From CAJQLB01 sp905479065 (GTDB lineage Bacteria > Bacteroidota > Bacteroidia > Flavobacteriales > Flavobacteriaceae): DNA of 64,000 bases. Below the pieces are notes generated by a model that was not told the DNA's origin, did no database searches, and worked only from the letters and a program-made list of their open reading frames with translations. Below are positions 1 through 8,783 of the stretch, one piece after another. Location: positions 1,426,001 to 1,490,000 of the forward strand of contig OX044364.1 in NCBI GenBank assembly GCA_943846735.1. The letters are read 5' to 3'. Both the position numbers and the translations under genes were made by a program. Numbering within the stretch: the stretch's first letter is position 1; each line of letters opens with the position of its first letter.

Positions 1-1
1 A

Positions 2-250
2 CCCAGAACTACAGGAAATCTCGTTAAAACTGGATCATGGATACCAATAAAAAATATTAAAAAGGGTGATTTACTTTTTTTTGCGACATCCAAGAATAGT
101 CGAAAAGTAAATCATGTCGGCATAGTGACTACAATTACTGGTACAAATGTTTCATTTTTACACGCTTCCTCAAGCAAGGGTGTCATGATTTCAAATTTAT
201 CGCAACGCTATTGGTATTTTGCATTTGTCCAAGCAAGACGAGTTCTTTAA
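2..250 (+). CDS. NlpC/P60 (C40) peptidase, C-terminal part
   Basis: This is an open frame entering from the left edge, so only the last 82 residues are visible. It reads GDLLFFATS, then NHVGIVTT, then FLHASSSKGV and ends in QARRVL. These are the family's order of elements: the GDL(L/V)FF strand, the catalytic His in NHVGIV and the third polar position in the HAS motif. NlpC/P60 enzymes cut peptide bonds in cell-wall stem peptides, and Bacteroidota versions are usually secreted or lipoproteins. The catalytic Cys and the signal peptide lie outside the window. No terminator is obvious in the 84 bases before comEC. Confidence 0.85.
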   Translation, partial: PRTTGNLVKTGSWIPIKNIKKGDLLFFATSKNSRKVNHVGIVTTITGTNVSFLHASSSKGVMISNLSQRYWYFAFVQARRVL

Positions 251-334
251 TTTTTGTATATTAATTATCTGTAAATCAGTATTTTAATACAAAAAATCTT
301 GTTATAAGTAACTAGGACTATACGTTCAGACTCT

Positions 335-2374
335 ATGAAAATTTTAAATTTCCCCATTATAATTTTGACTCTGTGTCTCATATTTGGGATTCTCTTTGAA
401 CATTTTTTCCCAATAGACTTAACAACTACGATCGTTTGTTTCATACTGTCTTTTCTGGTACCAACCCTGTTATTTCTCAAATTAAAAAGTACTATAAATA
501 ATTCTATTGTATTTGGAATTTCCATTTATCTCTGCATGTTCACGATTGGTGTTTTCAATGCTAAAGTTTACACAAACAAACAACTAAACAACCATTACAA
601 GAATCAAATAGTTCTTGATGAGTCTACACCAAAGATAATAACGTTTAAAATTCGTGAAGTTTTAAAACCTAGCCGTTATTATGATAAATACCTCATTCGT
701 GTTCTACAGGTAGATTCATTCATGGTGTTTGGTAAAGTCTTGCTGAATGTAGAAAAAAATACTTCAAATGAATTGCTAACAGTTGATGATATTATTACAG
801 TAAAAACACCATTTAAAGCTATTCAAAGCCCCTTAAATCCAAATCAATTTAATTATAAATCCTACTTAAAAAGAAATTATGTCTTCCATCAATTACATGT
901 CAAAACCTCTCAATTATTTTTGATTTCTAAAAAAAAACACACTGTATTGGGTTATGCTGCAAGAATCAGAGAACACATTCAAAATAAATTAAAAACCACT
1001 TCTTTCGGTGATGATGAATTTGCCATTATTGAAGCCCTATTTTTAGGACAACGACAAAACGTATCAAATAATCTATATCAAACTTATTCAAAAGCAGGCG
1101 TTATTCATATACTAGCAGTTTCTGGATTGCATGTTGGTATTATTTTACTTTTGCTAAACACATTATTCCAACCTTTAAACCATATCAAAAATGGACGCTA
1201 CATAAAAACATTGTTAATTGTAATTATACTATGGGGTTTTGCCATTATAGCTGGCCTATCTGCATCAGTTGTTAGAGCTGTAACCATGTTTAGCATCATA
1301 GCACTTGTCATGCACTTAAAACGTATCACAAACGTCTACAATACACTGGCAATATCAATGTTATTACTTCTCATTATAAATCCAAATTTCTTGTTTGATG
1401 TGGGTTTTCAGTTGAGTTATTTAGCAGTGATTTCTATCGTTTTATTTCAACCAATATTATTTAAACTTTATCATCCCACGTATTTAATAGATCGTTTTCT
1501 ATGGAATATTTTAACAGTCAGTATCGCAGCGCAAATAGGTGTTCTACCTTTAAGTATTTTTTATTTCCATCAGTTTCCAGGATTATTTTTTATATCTAAT
1601 ATGATTATAATTCCATTTCTTGGTATCATTTTAGCCTTGGGTATTACGGTTATCTTTTTTGCGTCCATAAATGCATTACCCAATAGTCTCCTCATTGCCT
1701 ATAGGTATATTATCAAAGCTCTTAACCAGATCGTAAAATGGATTTCAAGCCATGAACAATTTATATGGGACAATATCCCATTTGATATAGTGGAAGTGCT
1801 CTTTAGTTATCTTATAATATCGGTTGGAATTTACATTATCCATAACAAATCATTTCGAAATATCTTGTTAGGATTGATTGTTGTCATTATGATGCAATTA
1901 TACCTTATTTATAATACACATCTACGACAAACACATGAATTAATTATCTTCCACAAAACCAAACACACACTTATTGGAATAAGAAATAATTCATCATTAA
2001 TTATACATCATAATCTACATGATTCAATATTAAAAAAAGAAAATACCATTGTAAATTACAGCAGAGAGACTGGGTTGAATAGAATACACTACGATGGTAT
2101 TAAAAATGTCTATAAAATAAATGAGGATTTACTACTTGTCATTGACAGCCTCGGTATTTACCAAGGAACGTCATTCAAGCCAACACACATATTGTTACGA
2201 AACTCTCCTAAAATTAATTTAGAACGACTAATCGACTCATTTCATCCTAAAGTAATTATAAGTGATGGCAGTAATTACAAAACGTATCAGACTAGGTGGG
2301 AAGCAACGTGTAAAGCGCAAAACACCTTATTTCATAAAACAACTAAAAAAGGATACATCGTTTTAAAGTTTTAA
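335..2374 (+). CDS. comEC: ComEC/Rec2 family competence membrane protein
   Basis: A 679-residue polytopic membrane protein. Residues 1-60 contain two or three membrane segments, followed by an OB-like DUF4131 region to about residue 190. The Competence domain follows (about 225-490), with the signature LAVSGLHVG near residue 260 and many hydrophobic helices. In the family it forms the channel that moves single-stranded DNA across the inner membrane during natural transformation. The C-terminal 150 residues occupy the place of the metallo-beta-lactamase-like domain, but no HxHxDH metal motif is present, so any nuclease activity is probably lost. The gene is convergent with the thioredoxin gene, two bases away. 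Confidence 0.9.
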   Translation: MKILNFPIIILTLCLIFGILFEHFFPIDLTTTIVCFILSFLVPTLLFLKLKSTINNSIVFGISIYLCMFTIGVFNAKVYTNKQLNNHYKNQIVLDESTPKIITFKIREVLKPSRYYDKYLIRVLQVDSFMVFGKVLLNVEKNTSNELLTVDDIITVKTPFKAIQSPLNPNQFNYKSYLKRNYVFHQLHVKTSQLFLISKKKHTVLGYAARIREHIQNKLKTTSFGDDEFAIIEALFLGQRQNVSNNLYQTYSKAGVIHILAVSGLHVGIILLLLNTLFQPLNHIKNGRYIKTLLIVIILWGFAIIAGLSASVVRAVTMFSIIALVMHLKRITNVYNTLAISMLLLLIINPNFLFDVGFQLSYLAVISIVLFQPILFKLYHPTYLIDRFLWNILTVSIAAQIGVLPLSIFYFHQFPGLFFISNMIIIPFLGIILALGITVIFFASINALPNSLLIAYRYIIKALNQIVKWISSHEQFIWDNIPFDIVEVLFSYLIISVGIYIIHNKSFRNILLGLIVVIMMQLYLIYNTHLRQTHELIIFHKTKHTLIGIRNNSSLIIHHNLHDSILKKENTIVNYSRETGLNRIHYDGIKNVYKINEDLLLVIDSLGIYQGTSFKPTHILLRNSPKINLERLIDSFHPKVIISDGSNYKTYQTRWEATCKAQNTLFHKTTKKGYIVLKF

Positions 2375-2376
2375 AT

Positions 2377-2922
2377 TTATTTTTCAATAAACTTTGGCTT
2401 AAAAGCTTTGTAGTATTCATTAAACGCTTCTTGAGTCTTCATGTTTTTATGATCATCATTCCTGAACATTTTCAAATACAATTCTAACTGCCTTGGTGTC
2501 TTATAACCTCTAAGCGGAAAAATAAACCCTCCGTTTTCATCGATAAAAACCATTGTTGGATATGCCTGTACCTTAAAATACCGCGTCAATTCATGTGCGC
2601 TATTTCTTCTATTTGCTAAAGCAGGATTATAACCAGTGTTTTTAAACTCTTTACCATTAAAGTTTATGATATCATTTCCTTCAGCATTAAATTTAACAGC
2701 GTAGTAATTGTCATTTACATAATCGACAACACTTTTATTTTTGAAGGTATTCTTGTCCAATAATTTACATGGACCACACCAATTAGTGTAAACGTCCATC
2801 ATAATTTTTTTAGGGGTTTTCTTTTGAAGTTCTACAGCATTCTCTAATGACATCCAATTAATTTCTTGAGCTTGGACAAAAGCTACCATCGTTATTAAAA
2901 CACAAATAATTAACTTTTTCAT
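2377..2922 (-). CDS. Secreted thioredoxin-fold protein (WCGPCK)
   Basis: A 181-residue exported thioredoxin-like protein. I chose the ATG at 2922 because it gives a short basic start and a clean signal peptide (MKKLIICVLI to VQAQ); the upstream in-frame ATG at 2952 adds ten residues that would spoil it. The redox motif WCGPCK is at residues 48-53, and the cis-Pro region reads QAYPTMVF. It resembles the thioredoxin_7/DUF255-like periplasmic proteins of Bacteroidota that reduce or shuffle disulfides. The exact substrate cannot be told. It is the last gene in its direction, and a hairpin at 2968-2999 separates it from the upstream transporter. Confidence 0.85.
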   Translation of the reverse strand: MKKLIICVLITMVAFVQAQEINWMSLENAVELQKKTPKKIMMDVYTNWCGPCKLLDKNTFKNKSVVDYVNDNYYAVKFNAEGNDIINFNGKEFKNTGYNPALANRRNSAHELTRYFKVQAYPTMVFIDENGGFIFPLRGYKTPRQLELYLKMFRNDDHKNMKTQEAFNEYYKAFKPKFIEK

Positions 2923-2967
2923 TTTTATAAATTTAGGTTTAATATAGGGCAATTAGCGTTCCAAATT

Positions 2968-2999
2968 ACAAAAAACGCTTCAAATTGAAGCGTTTTGTA
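2968..2999 (-). terminator. Intrinsic terminator after the POT transporter gene
   Basis: The arms AAAACGCTTCAA and TTGAAGCGTTTT form a 12-bp stem with a one-base loop (the closing pairs would open in practice). Read on the minus strand it is followed by a T-rich run. It lies 23 bases after the stop of the 603-residue transporter and before the thioredoxin start. Confidence 0.75.
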
Positions 3000-3021
3000 T
3001 ATATTTTAACGCATTCTAAGA

Positions 3022-4833
3022 TTATCGAATTCCGTGCATGCGCTTTCTTATCACGGGCTGCATTACAATTGAAAAAACTCCTAAAATTGCTGCAATTAAC
3101 GTTAACATCCAGAAAAAGTAACTAATTCCTTTCTCATCAGCTATTTTATCCACATTTTCTCCAAAAATACCCGCTAGCTTCATTCCAATAGCAACGGCTA
3201 AATAATAAATTCCAAACATAAAAGCAATCATTCTTGCCGGTGATAATTTACTTACCAATGAAAGTGCTACAGGAGAAATGCATAATTCACCAAGTGTGTG
3301 AAATAAATAAACTAGAACTAGCCAAATCATACTTACTGATGCTGTTTTAGCTCCTATTTCAATACCTCCAGCTCCAAAAGCAACACACGCCATCCCTAAT
3401 GCCAATAAAAACATGCCGATTCCGTATTTGACATTCGCTGTTGGATTGTATTTACTCTCCCACCATTTAGAGAACAATGGTGCAAATGTTATGATGTATA
3501 AAGAGTTCAATACTCCAAACCACGAGGCAGGAACTTCAGTTAAAGGCTCTAAACTCTTTTCTATTAATAAGAATTCTCTGTAGCCGTCAGATAATTCAAT
3601 AAAACCTGCTTTGTACCACTCGTTTGTAAGCATCCAGAGCGTTATTATCCAAATAATAACAAAACTAATTGCTAAAATAATATTTGCTAGACCATATTTT
3701 TTGAATGTTTGTTTAAATAATCTTAGCAAGACCCAGTTTATAATGGCCAAAGGTACCACGGCCACTAGAGTGTTAACTATTAAAAATGTCAAACTAGCAC
3801 TTCCCGTTAAAACTCGATTAGTGTAATCACTAGCAAAAATGGTCAGAGTCCCAGGAGCTTGTTCAAAAATCCCCCAGAAAAAAATAATTAAGAAGCAAAA
3901 GAAAGCGATAGCGATCATTTTATCTCTTGTGATTTTGGAGTACTGTGTTAGTCTATAAACTAGTAAAAAAATAAAGATTGTAAAGGCTGAAAGAATGGCC
4001 ACATCGTTCCCACTCAATCCAGCAATTTCAAAATCAAACATATTGAAACTTCCTCCAGATATTTTTGAAGCCGGAGAATTAATTAACCATAAAAGACCTA
4101 GTAAAGAAGATAATCCTACTAAAACAATTTGCCATGTCGTAAAAGGGTTTCTTTTATCAGTGTCTTCTTGTAATTGAGCTGCTTTCGATGCAGCAGTGGG
4201 TTTTAACCCAATATTTCCAAATATATCTTGAGAAAACCAAAACTGAAGCAATCCAAATAACATAAATATTCCCGCTAATCCAAAACCGATACTCCACCCT
4301 ACTTTTTCACCTAAATAACCACAGAGTAATATGCCTAAAAAAGCACCTGCATTAACTCCCATATAAAAAATAGTGAATGCACCATCCTTTTTATTTTCAT
4401 GATGCTTATACATTTCCGAAATAATGGAAGTCATATTTGGCTTAAAAAATCCACTACCAAACACTAATAACGTCAGCCCCAAATAAATAAAAAACTGTGT
4501 TTCTAGTGCCATACAAGCATGGCCCAATGTCATCAATAAAGCTCCAACTGCAATCGCATAGCGGAAACCAATAATTTTATCGGCAAAATAACCACCTAAC
4601 ATGGTTGATAGATAAACAAGTCCTGTATAGGTGCCAAATAAAGCTAAGGCGTATTCTCTTGGCCAGCCCCATCCCTCATCAAGTATAGATGCAGTAAAAA
4701 ATAATACCAGTAAGGCACGCATTCCATAATAAGAAAAACGTTCCCACATTTCAGTAAAGAACAGGACAAATAATCCAGATGGATGTCCTAAAACTGTACT
4801 TTTAAAAAACTGTTCAGTTGAATTTTCAGTCAT
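3022..4833 (-). CDS. POT-family proton-coupled peptide transporter (long form)
   Basis: A 603-residue MFS protein of the POT/PTR family, which imports di- and tripeptides with protons. The substrate/proton motif ExxERFxYYG is at residues 28-37, and the second signature FYMGVNAGAFLG follows in helix 5. By hydropathy I count about 16 membrane helices: the 12-helix core, two extra helices between cores 6 and 7 as in other bacterial POTs, and a further pair after the FWGIFEQ helix. The C-terminal half carries the conserved HTLGELCISPV motif. It is the downstream gene of a tandem pair on the same strand, 52 bases from its paralogue. Confidence 0.92.
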   Translation of the reverse strand: MTENSTEQFFKSTVLGHPSGLFVLFFTEMWERFSYYGMRALLVLFFTASILDEGWGWPREYALALFGTYTGLVYLSTMLGGYFADKIIGFRYAIAVGALLMTLGHACMALETQFFIYLGLTLLVFGSGFFKPNMTSIISEMYKHHENKKDGAFTIFYMGVNAGAFLGILLCGYLGEKVGWSIGFGLAGIFMLFGLLQFWFSQDIFGNIGLKPTAASKAAQLQEDTDKRNPFTTWQIVLVGLSSLLGLLWLINSPASKISGGSFNMFDFEIAGLSGNDVAILSAFTIFIFLLVYRLTQYSKITRDKMIAIAFFCFLIIFFWGIFEQAPGTLTIFASDYTNRVLTGSASLTFLIVNTLVAVVPLAIINWVLLRLFKQTFKKYGLANIILAISFVIIWIITLWMLTNEWYKAGFIELSDGYREFLLIEKSLEPLTEVPASWFGVLNSLYIITFAPLFSKWWESKYNPTANVKYGIGMFLLALGMACVAFGAGGIEIGAKTASVSMIWLVLVYLFHTLGELCISPVALSLVSKLSPARMIAFMFGIYYLAVAIGMKLAGIFGENVDKIADEKGISYFFWMLTLIAAILGVFSIVMQPVIRKRMHGIR

Positions 4834-4885
4834 AATACCCTAATAATTGCTTTTGGTTATTAGCAAGATTAAATCTTTCTGCTTC

Positions 4886-6238
4886 CTAGTGCATGGAACG
4901 CTCATTGTCTTCTGCTCCATGTGTTAATGCCTCTAATTTTTTACGAAATAATAAAACCAAACCACCAAAAATCATACAAAATGCAGCGATTCCTGTGAAA
5001 ATCGTGTATTCGCCCAAGCTATCAGAGGCTTCACCTAAAACCCCTGCTAGTTTATTCCCAAAGCCTGTCATAGCAAAATAAACTCCCATCATCAAAGACG
5101 CATATTTTACAGGAGCAAGTTTTGTGATATAAGACAATGCAACCGGAGAAATACATAATTCACCAACCGTATGAAACAAATAGGCTAAAACTAACCAATA
5201 CATTGCAGAAGACCCATCACTTTCGTATTGTCCCGCAGCAGCTGTCATAAAAAAGAACCCTGAACCCATAATAATTAAACCAATAATCATTTTGAACAAG
5301 GATGTTGATAGTTTTCCCTGTAATTTTCGCTTTGCCCAGAATACTGCAACAGATGTTCCTAGAAAAATAATAAACATCGCATTTAATGATTGAAACCATG
5401 ACGCTGGCACAAGCCATCCCATAAGCATTCTATCTGTTTTTTCGGAGGCATAAATATTCATTAATCCTCCCGCCTGTTCAAATGCACCCCAAAACACAAT
5501 AACGAGTAAAAATGAAATAAATAAAACAACTATCCTATCTTTCTCGATTTTGGTCAATGGTTTTTTCATTGCCTCCTTATCTGACACATCATTTGAAGCA
5601 CCGAGAAAATTTCCAACATTTTGCAGATGTTTTTGACCTAACACATACTGAATCAGTCCGGCAGCCATACCAATTCCAGCTAAACCAAATCCATAATGCC
5701 ATCCATAGTTTTCACCAACATAACCTACAATTAATGCAGATAGAAAGGCTCCAACATTAATTCCAATATAAAATATTGTAAATCCTTCATCTCTTCTTAT
5801 ATCACCTTGCTTATAAAGCCCTCCAACCATCGTAGAAATATTTGGCTTTAGTAAACCAACTCCTCCAATAATTAATCCTAAACCAGTGTAAAAAGCCCAC
5901 ATTTCTTCAACAGCTAAAATACTATGACCAGCAACCAATAATATTCCTCCATAAAGCACAGACTTCTTTTGTCCCAAGAATTTATCTGCAATCCAACCAC
6001 CTGGTATAGATGCAACATAAACAAACATCGTATACCAGCCATACAAGGCCAGTGCTTCAACATTGGTCCAACCTAATCCCGCATTGCCATCATTGGTGGC
6101 AGCAACCAAGTATAAGACCAAAATTGCACGCATACCATAATAAGAAAAGCGTTCCCACATTTCAGTAAAAAACAGGACATAAAGTCCTGTAGGATGTCCA
6201 AAGATTTCTTTTTGTTTTATTGTAGCTTCGTTTGCCAT
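4886..6238 (-). CDS. POT-family proton-coupled peptide transporter (short form)
   Basis: A 450-residue paralogue of the neighbouring transporter, with the same N-terminal signature EMWERFSYYG (residues 26-35), FYIGINVGAFLS in helix 5 and HTVGELCISPV in the C-terminal half. It has only about 12 membrane helices, because both two-helix insertions of the longer neighbour are absent. Alignment across the missing segments is clean, so it looks like a complete compact form and not a truncated gene. The pair probably takes up peptides of different size or affinity; that is inference. Confidence 0.92.
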   Translation of the reverse strand: MANEATIKQKEIFGHPTGLYVLFFTEMWERFSYYGMRAILVLYLVAATNDGNAGLGWTNVEALALYGWYTMFVYVASIPGGWIADKFLGQKKSVLYGGILLVAGHSILAVEEMWAFYTGLGLIIGGVGLLKPNISTMVGGLYKQGDIRRDEGFTIFYIGINVGAFLSALIVGYVGENYGWHYGFGLAGIGMAAGLIQYVLGQKHLQNVGNFLGASNDVSDKEAMKKPLTKIEKDRIVVLFISFLLVIVFWGAFEQAGGLMNIYASEKTDRMLMGWLVPASWFQSLNAMFIIFLGTSVAVFWAKRKLQGKLSTSLFKMIIGLIIMGSGFFFMTAAAGQYESDGSSAMYWLVLAYLFHTVGELCISPVALSYITKLAPVKYASLMMGVYFAMTGFGNKLAGVLGEASDSLGEYTIFTGIAAFCMIFGGLVLLFRKKLEALTHGAEDNERSMH

Positions 6239-6480
6239 AATTAGGGTTGTTAGTTATATTTTAATTAATTTTTTTTGTGAGTAAGAAACGAATCAAAGGA
6301 ACTTGTAGTAATATCAAATGTGAGATATATTCGTTTCATAAATTTAAATAAGATCGTCTTATTGTTAACGCAATGTAAAAAAACACATTGATTATTACAA
6401 CCATTTTATAGCATTCCATGAATAAACTAGAGATATCTCGCAAGATTTTAACAATTTCATGTGTTATCATTCAAGAATAG

Positions 6481-6488
6481 TATCTTTG
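6481..6488 (+). promoter_or_regulatory. Putative Bacteroidota -7 element for the HMG-CoA reductase operon
   Basis: TATCTTTG matches the TAnnTTTG consensus exactly and lies 20 bases before the ATG at 6509, giving a leader of roughly 14 bases. The -33 region has only TTTC, so the match there is weak. Confidence 0.5.
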
Positions 6489-6508
6489 TTTCTTATTAAC
6501 TATCGCAC

Positions 6509-7822
6509 ATGTCCAAAAACATTTCTGGTTTTTCTAAAAAATCAAAATCTGAAAAAATTAATTGGGTTATTGATACCTATTTTAAACAACATAATTCAGC
6601 AAGAACTATCATTGAGCAGTACTGGAATTCTGATAAAAAATTGCAACAATTACACGACGAGTTTATTGAAAATACGATTACCAATTACTATCTACCACTA
6701 GGCGTTGCTCCAAACTTTCTTATAAATGGGAAAAACTATACAATTCCAATGGCCATAGAAGAGAGTTCTGTTGTAGCTGCAGCCAGTAAATCAGCAAAAT
6801 TCTGGTTACATCGAGGAGGTTTTAAAACCAACGTAATTTCTACCACCAAAATAGGTCAAGTACACTTGATGTACTCTGGGGATTTTAAGGACTTAAAGAC
6901 CTATTTTACACATATTAAATCGCAGCTTCTAACTGATACAAATGTCATTTCTCGCAATATGGAACAGCGTGGAGGTGGTATCTTAGATATTGAACTTATT
7001 GATAAAACCGCAGTCTTAGAAAACTACTATCAACTTCATGCCACATTTGAAACGTTAGATGCTATGGGAGCTAACTTCATAAATTCGTGCTTGGAGCAGT
7101 TCGCACAAACTTTTGAGGAACACGCCATTCTTTTCACTGAAATTGATTCTGAAAAATTAGATATCGTTATGAGCATCCTATCTAATTATGTTCCAAATTG
7201 CCTGGTGCGGGCTGAAGTTAGTTGTCTTGTAAGTGAATTAAATGACGACGAAGACATACAATCCCATGATTTTGCAAATAAATTTTTACAAGCAATTCGC
7301 ATTGCTGAGGTTGAACCTTACAGGGCAGTTACACACAATAAAGGTATCATGAATGGAGTTGATGCAGTTGTATTGGCTACAGGAAATGATTTTAGAGCTG
7401 TAGAAGCAGGTGTTCATGCTTACGCATCAAAAGAAGGGCACTATCAAAGTTTGACAAAAGCAACAATTAAAAATGGTGTTTTTAGATTTTGGATGGATAT
7501 CCCCTTGGCCCTCGGTACGGTTGGTGGACTAACCAATCTACACCCTTTAGTGAAATTATCGTTGGAACTTTTAGGGAAACCCAATGCTAAAGAATTAATG
7601 CAAATTGTTGCGGTCGCAGGATTAGCTCAGAATTTTGCTGCTTTAAAATCTCTTACTACAACGGGAATTCAAAAAGGACACATGAAAATGCATTTAATGA
7701 ATATATTAAATCAATTTCATGCAAATGACTATGAAAAAAAGACACTCATAAATCATTTCAAAACCACTAATGTCACTCATACTGCAGTTAATATTGCTCT
7801 TAAAAAGCTCAGAGAAATATGA
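6509..7822 (+). CDS. Hydroxymethylglutaryl-CoA reductase, class II
   Basis: A 437-residue enzyme converting HMG-CoA to mevalonate in isoprenoid synthesis. Class II features are present: the catalytic Glu in IEESSVVAAAS (about residue 83), the NKGIMNGVDAV stretch with the catalytic Asp near residue 280, ATGNDFRAVEAG, and the class-specific DIPLALGTVGGLTNLHP. The C-terminal mobile tail carries the expected His region (KGHMKMH). Although class II enzymes are often called degradative, Flavobacteriaceae use this gene in the biosynthetic mevalonate route. The stop overlaps the start of the GHMP kinase in an ATGA, which points to coupled translation. Confidence 0.95.
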   Translation: MSKNISGFSKKSKSEKINWVIDTYFKQHNSARTIIEQYWNSDKKLQQLHDEFIENTITNYYLPLGVAPNFLINGKNYTIPMAIEESSVVAAASKSAKFWLHRGGFKTNVISTTKIGQVHLMYSGDFKDLKTYFTHIKSQLLTDTNVISRNMEQRGGGILDIELIDKTAVLENYYQLHATFETLDAMGANFINSCLEQFAQTFEEHAILFTEIDSEKLDIVMSILSNYVPNCLVRAEVSCLVSELNDDEDIQSHDFANKFLQAIRIAEVEPYRAVTHNKGIMNGVDAVVLATGNDFRAVEAGVHAYASKEGHYQSLTKATIKNGVFRFWMDIPLALGTVGGLTNLHPLVKLSLELLGKPNAKELMQIVAVAGLAQNFAALKSLTTTGIQKGHMKMHLMNILNQFHANDYEKKTLINHFKTTNVTHTAVNIALKKLREI

Positions 7823-8733
7823 CAACTTTTCGCAGTAACGGTAAATTATTATTAACTGCAGAATACCTTGTTCTTGACGGTGCTCGAGCAATAGCTCTTC
7901 CTACAAAACTTGGACAAAGCCTCACTGTAGAAAAAATTGATGAACCTCATATACATTGGAAAAGTTTTGATGTCAAAAATGACATTTGGTTTGAACATGT
8001 TTATGCTATTGACTTGCTGTCAACTAAACTTAGTAATCATCAAAGTATTGTTTCAAAACGACTAAAAGAACTCCTCATTTGTGCAAAACAACTAAATAAA
8101 AATTTTCTAGATATAAGTGATGGTTTTTGTGTTTCGACAAATTTAGAATTTCCAAATAATTGGGGACTAGGTAGCTCATCCACACTCGTGAATAATATTG
8201 CACAGTGGGCCAAAGTAAATCCTCATACGCTTTTAAGAAACACATTTGGAGGTAGTGGCTACGACATTGCATGTGCTAGAAACAATCATCCTATTTCTTA
8301 TTGTATACAGCCGTCAGATGGCACAGTCTCTACCACATCTATTATATTTAATCCTTGTTTTAAAGAGGAATTATTTTTTATTCATCTAAATAAAAAGCAA
8401 GATAGCCGAGAAGGTATTGAATATTACAAGACTCGTCGTCAAAATTTATCGTCCTTTATTACAGATGTTAATAGTATCTCGGATCATATGGTACATTGTA
8501 AAAATCTTACCGAGTTTGAAGCACTGCTAATAAAACACGAGTCTCTGATGTCAAAATTACTTAATTTACCCACAGTTAAGTCGTCATTATTTAATGATTA
8601 TCCAAGAGCCATTAAAAGCCTCGGCGCCTGGGGTGGAGATTTTGTATTAGCTACGGGTTCCTCAACTAGCATGAACTATTTTCATGATAAAGGTTATAAC
8701 ACCATTGTTCCCTATAAGGAGATGATATTATAA
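7819..8733 (+). CDS. GHMP-superfamily kinase (GYDIA type), mevalonate-pathway candidate
   Basis: A 304-residue GHMP kinase. The N-terminal GKLLLTAEYLVL strand and the phosphate-binding loop NWGLGSSSTLVN (about residues 113-124) are typical. GGSGYDIACAR near residue 147 gives the GYDIA subgroup its name, and the third GHMP motif appears as GAWGGDFVLAT near the C terminus. GHMP kinases phosphorylate small alcohols such as mevalonate, homoserine or galactose. The ATGA overlap with HMG-CoA reductase argues strongly that the substrate is mevalonate or its phosphate, but the subgroup diverges from classical mevalonate kinases and I would not assign the step from sequence alone. Confidence 0.88.
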   Translation: MTTFRSNGKLLLTAEYLVLDGARAIALPTKLGQSLTVEKIDEPHIHWKSFDVKNDIWFEHVYAIDLLSTKLSNHQSIVSKRLKELLICAKQLNKNFLDISDGFCVSTNLEFPNNWGLGSSSTLVNNIAQWAKVNPHTLLRNTFGGSGYDIACARNNHPISYCIQPSDGTVSTTSIIFNPCFKEELFFIHLNKKQDSREGIEYYKTRRQNLSSFITDVNSISDHMVHCKNLTEFEALLIKHESLMSKLLNLPTVKSSLFNDYPRAIKSLGAWGGDFVLATGSSTSMNYFHDKGYNTIVPYKEMIL

Positions 8734-8734
8734 A

Positions 8735-8766
8735 AAAAGCCCTAGTATCCCCAGAGCTCTTTTATA
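8735..8766. terminator. Possible imperfect bidirectional terminator
   Basis: A short imperfect stem (AGCCCTAG against CCAGAGCT, six of eight pairs) lies between the convergent GHMP-kinase and PPIase genes, flanked by an A run on one side and T-rich sequence on the other. The two mismatches keep confidence low. Confidence 0.35.
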
Positions 8767-8783
8767 ATTATAATTTTATTTTT

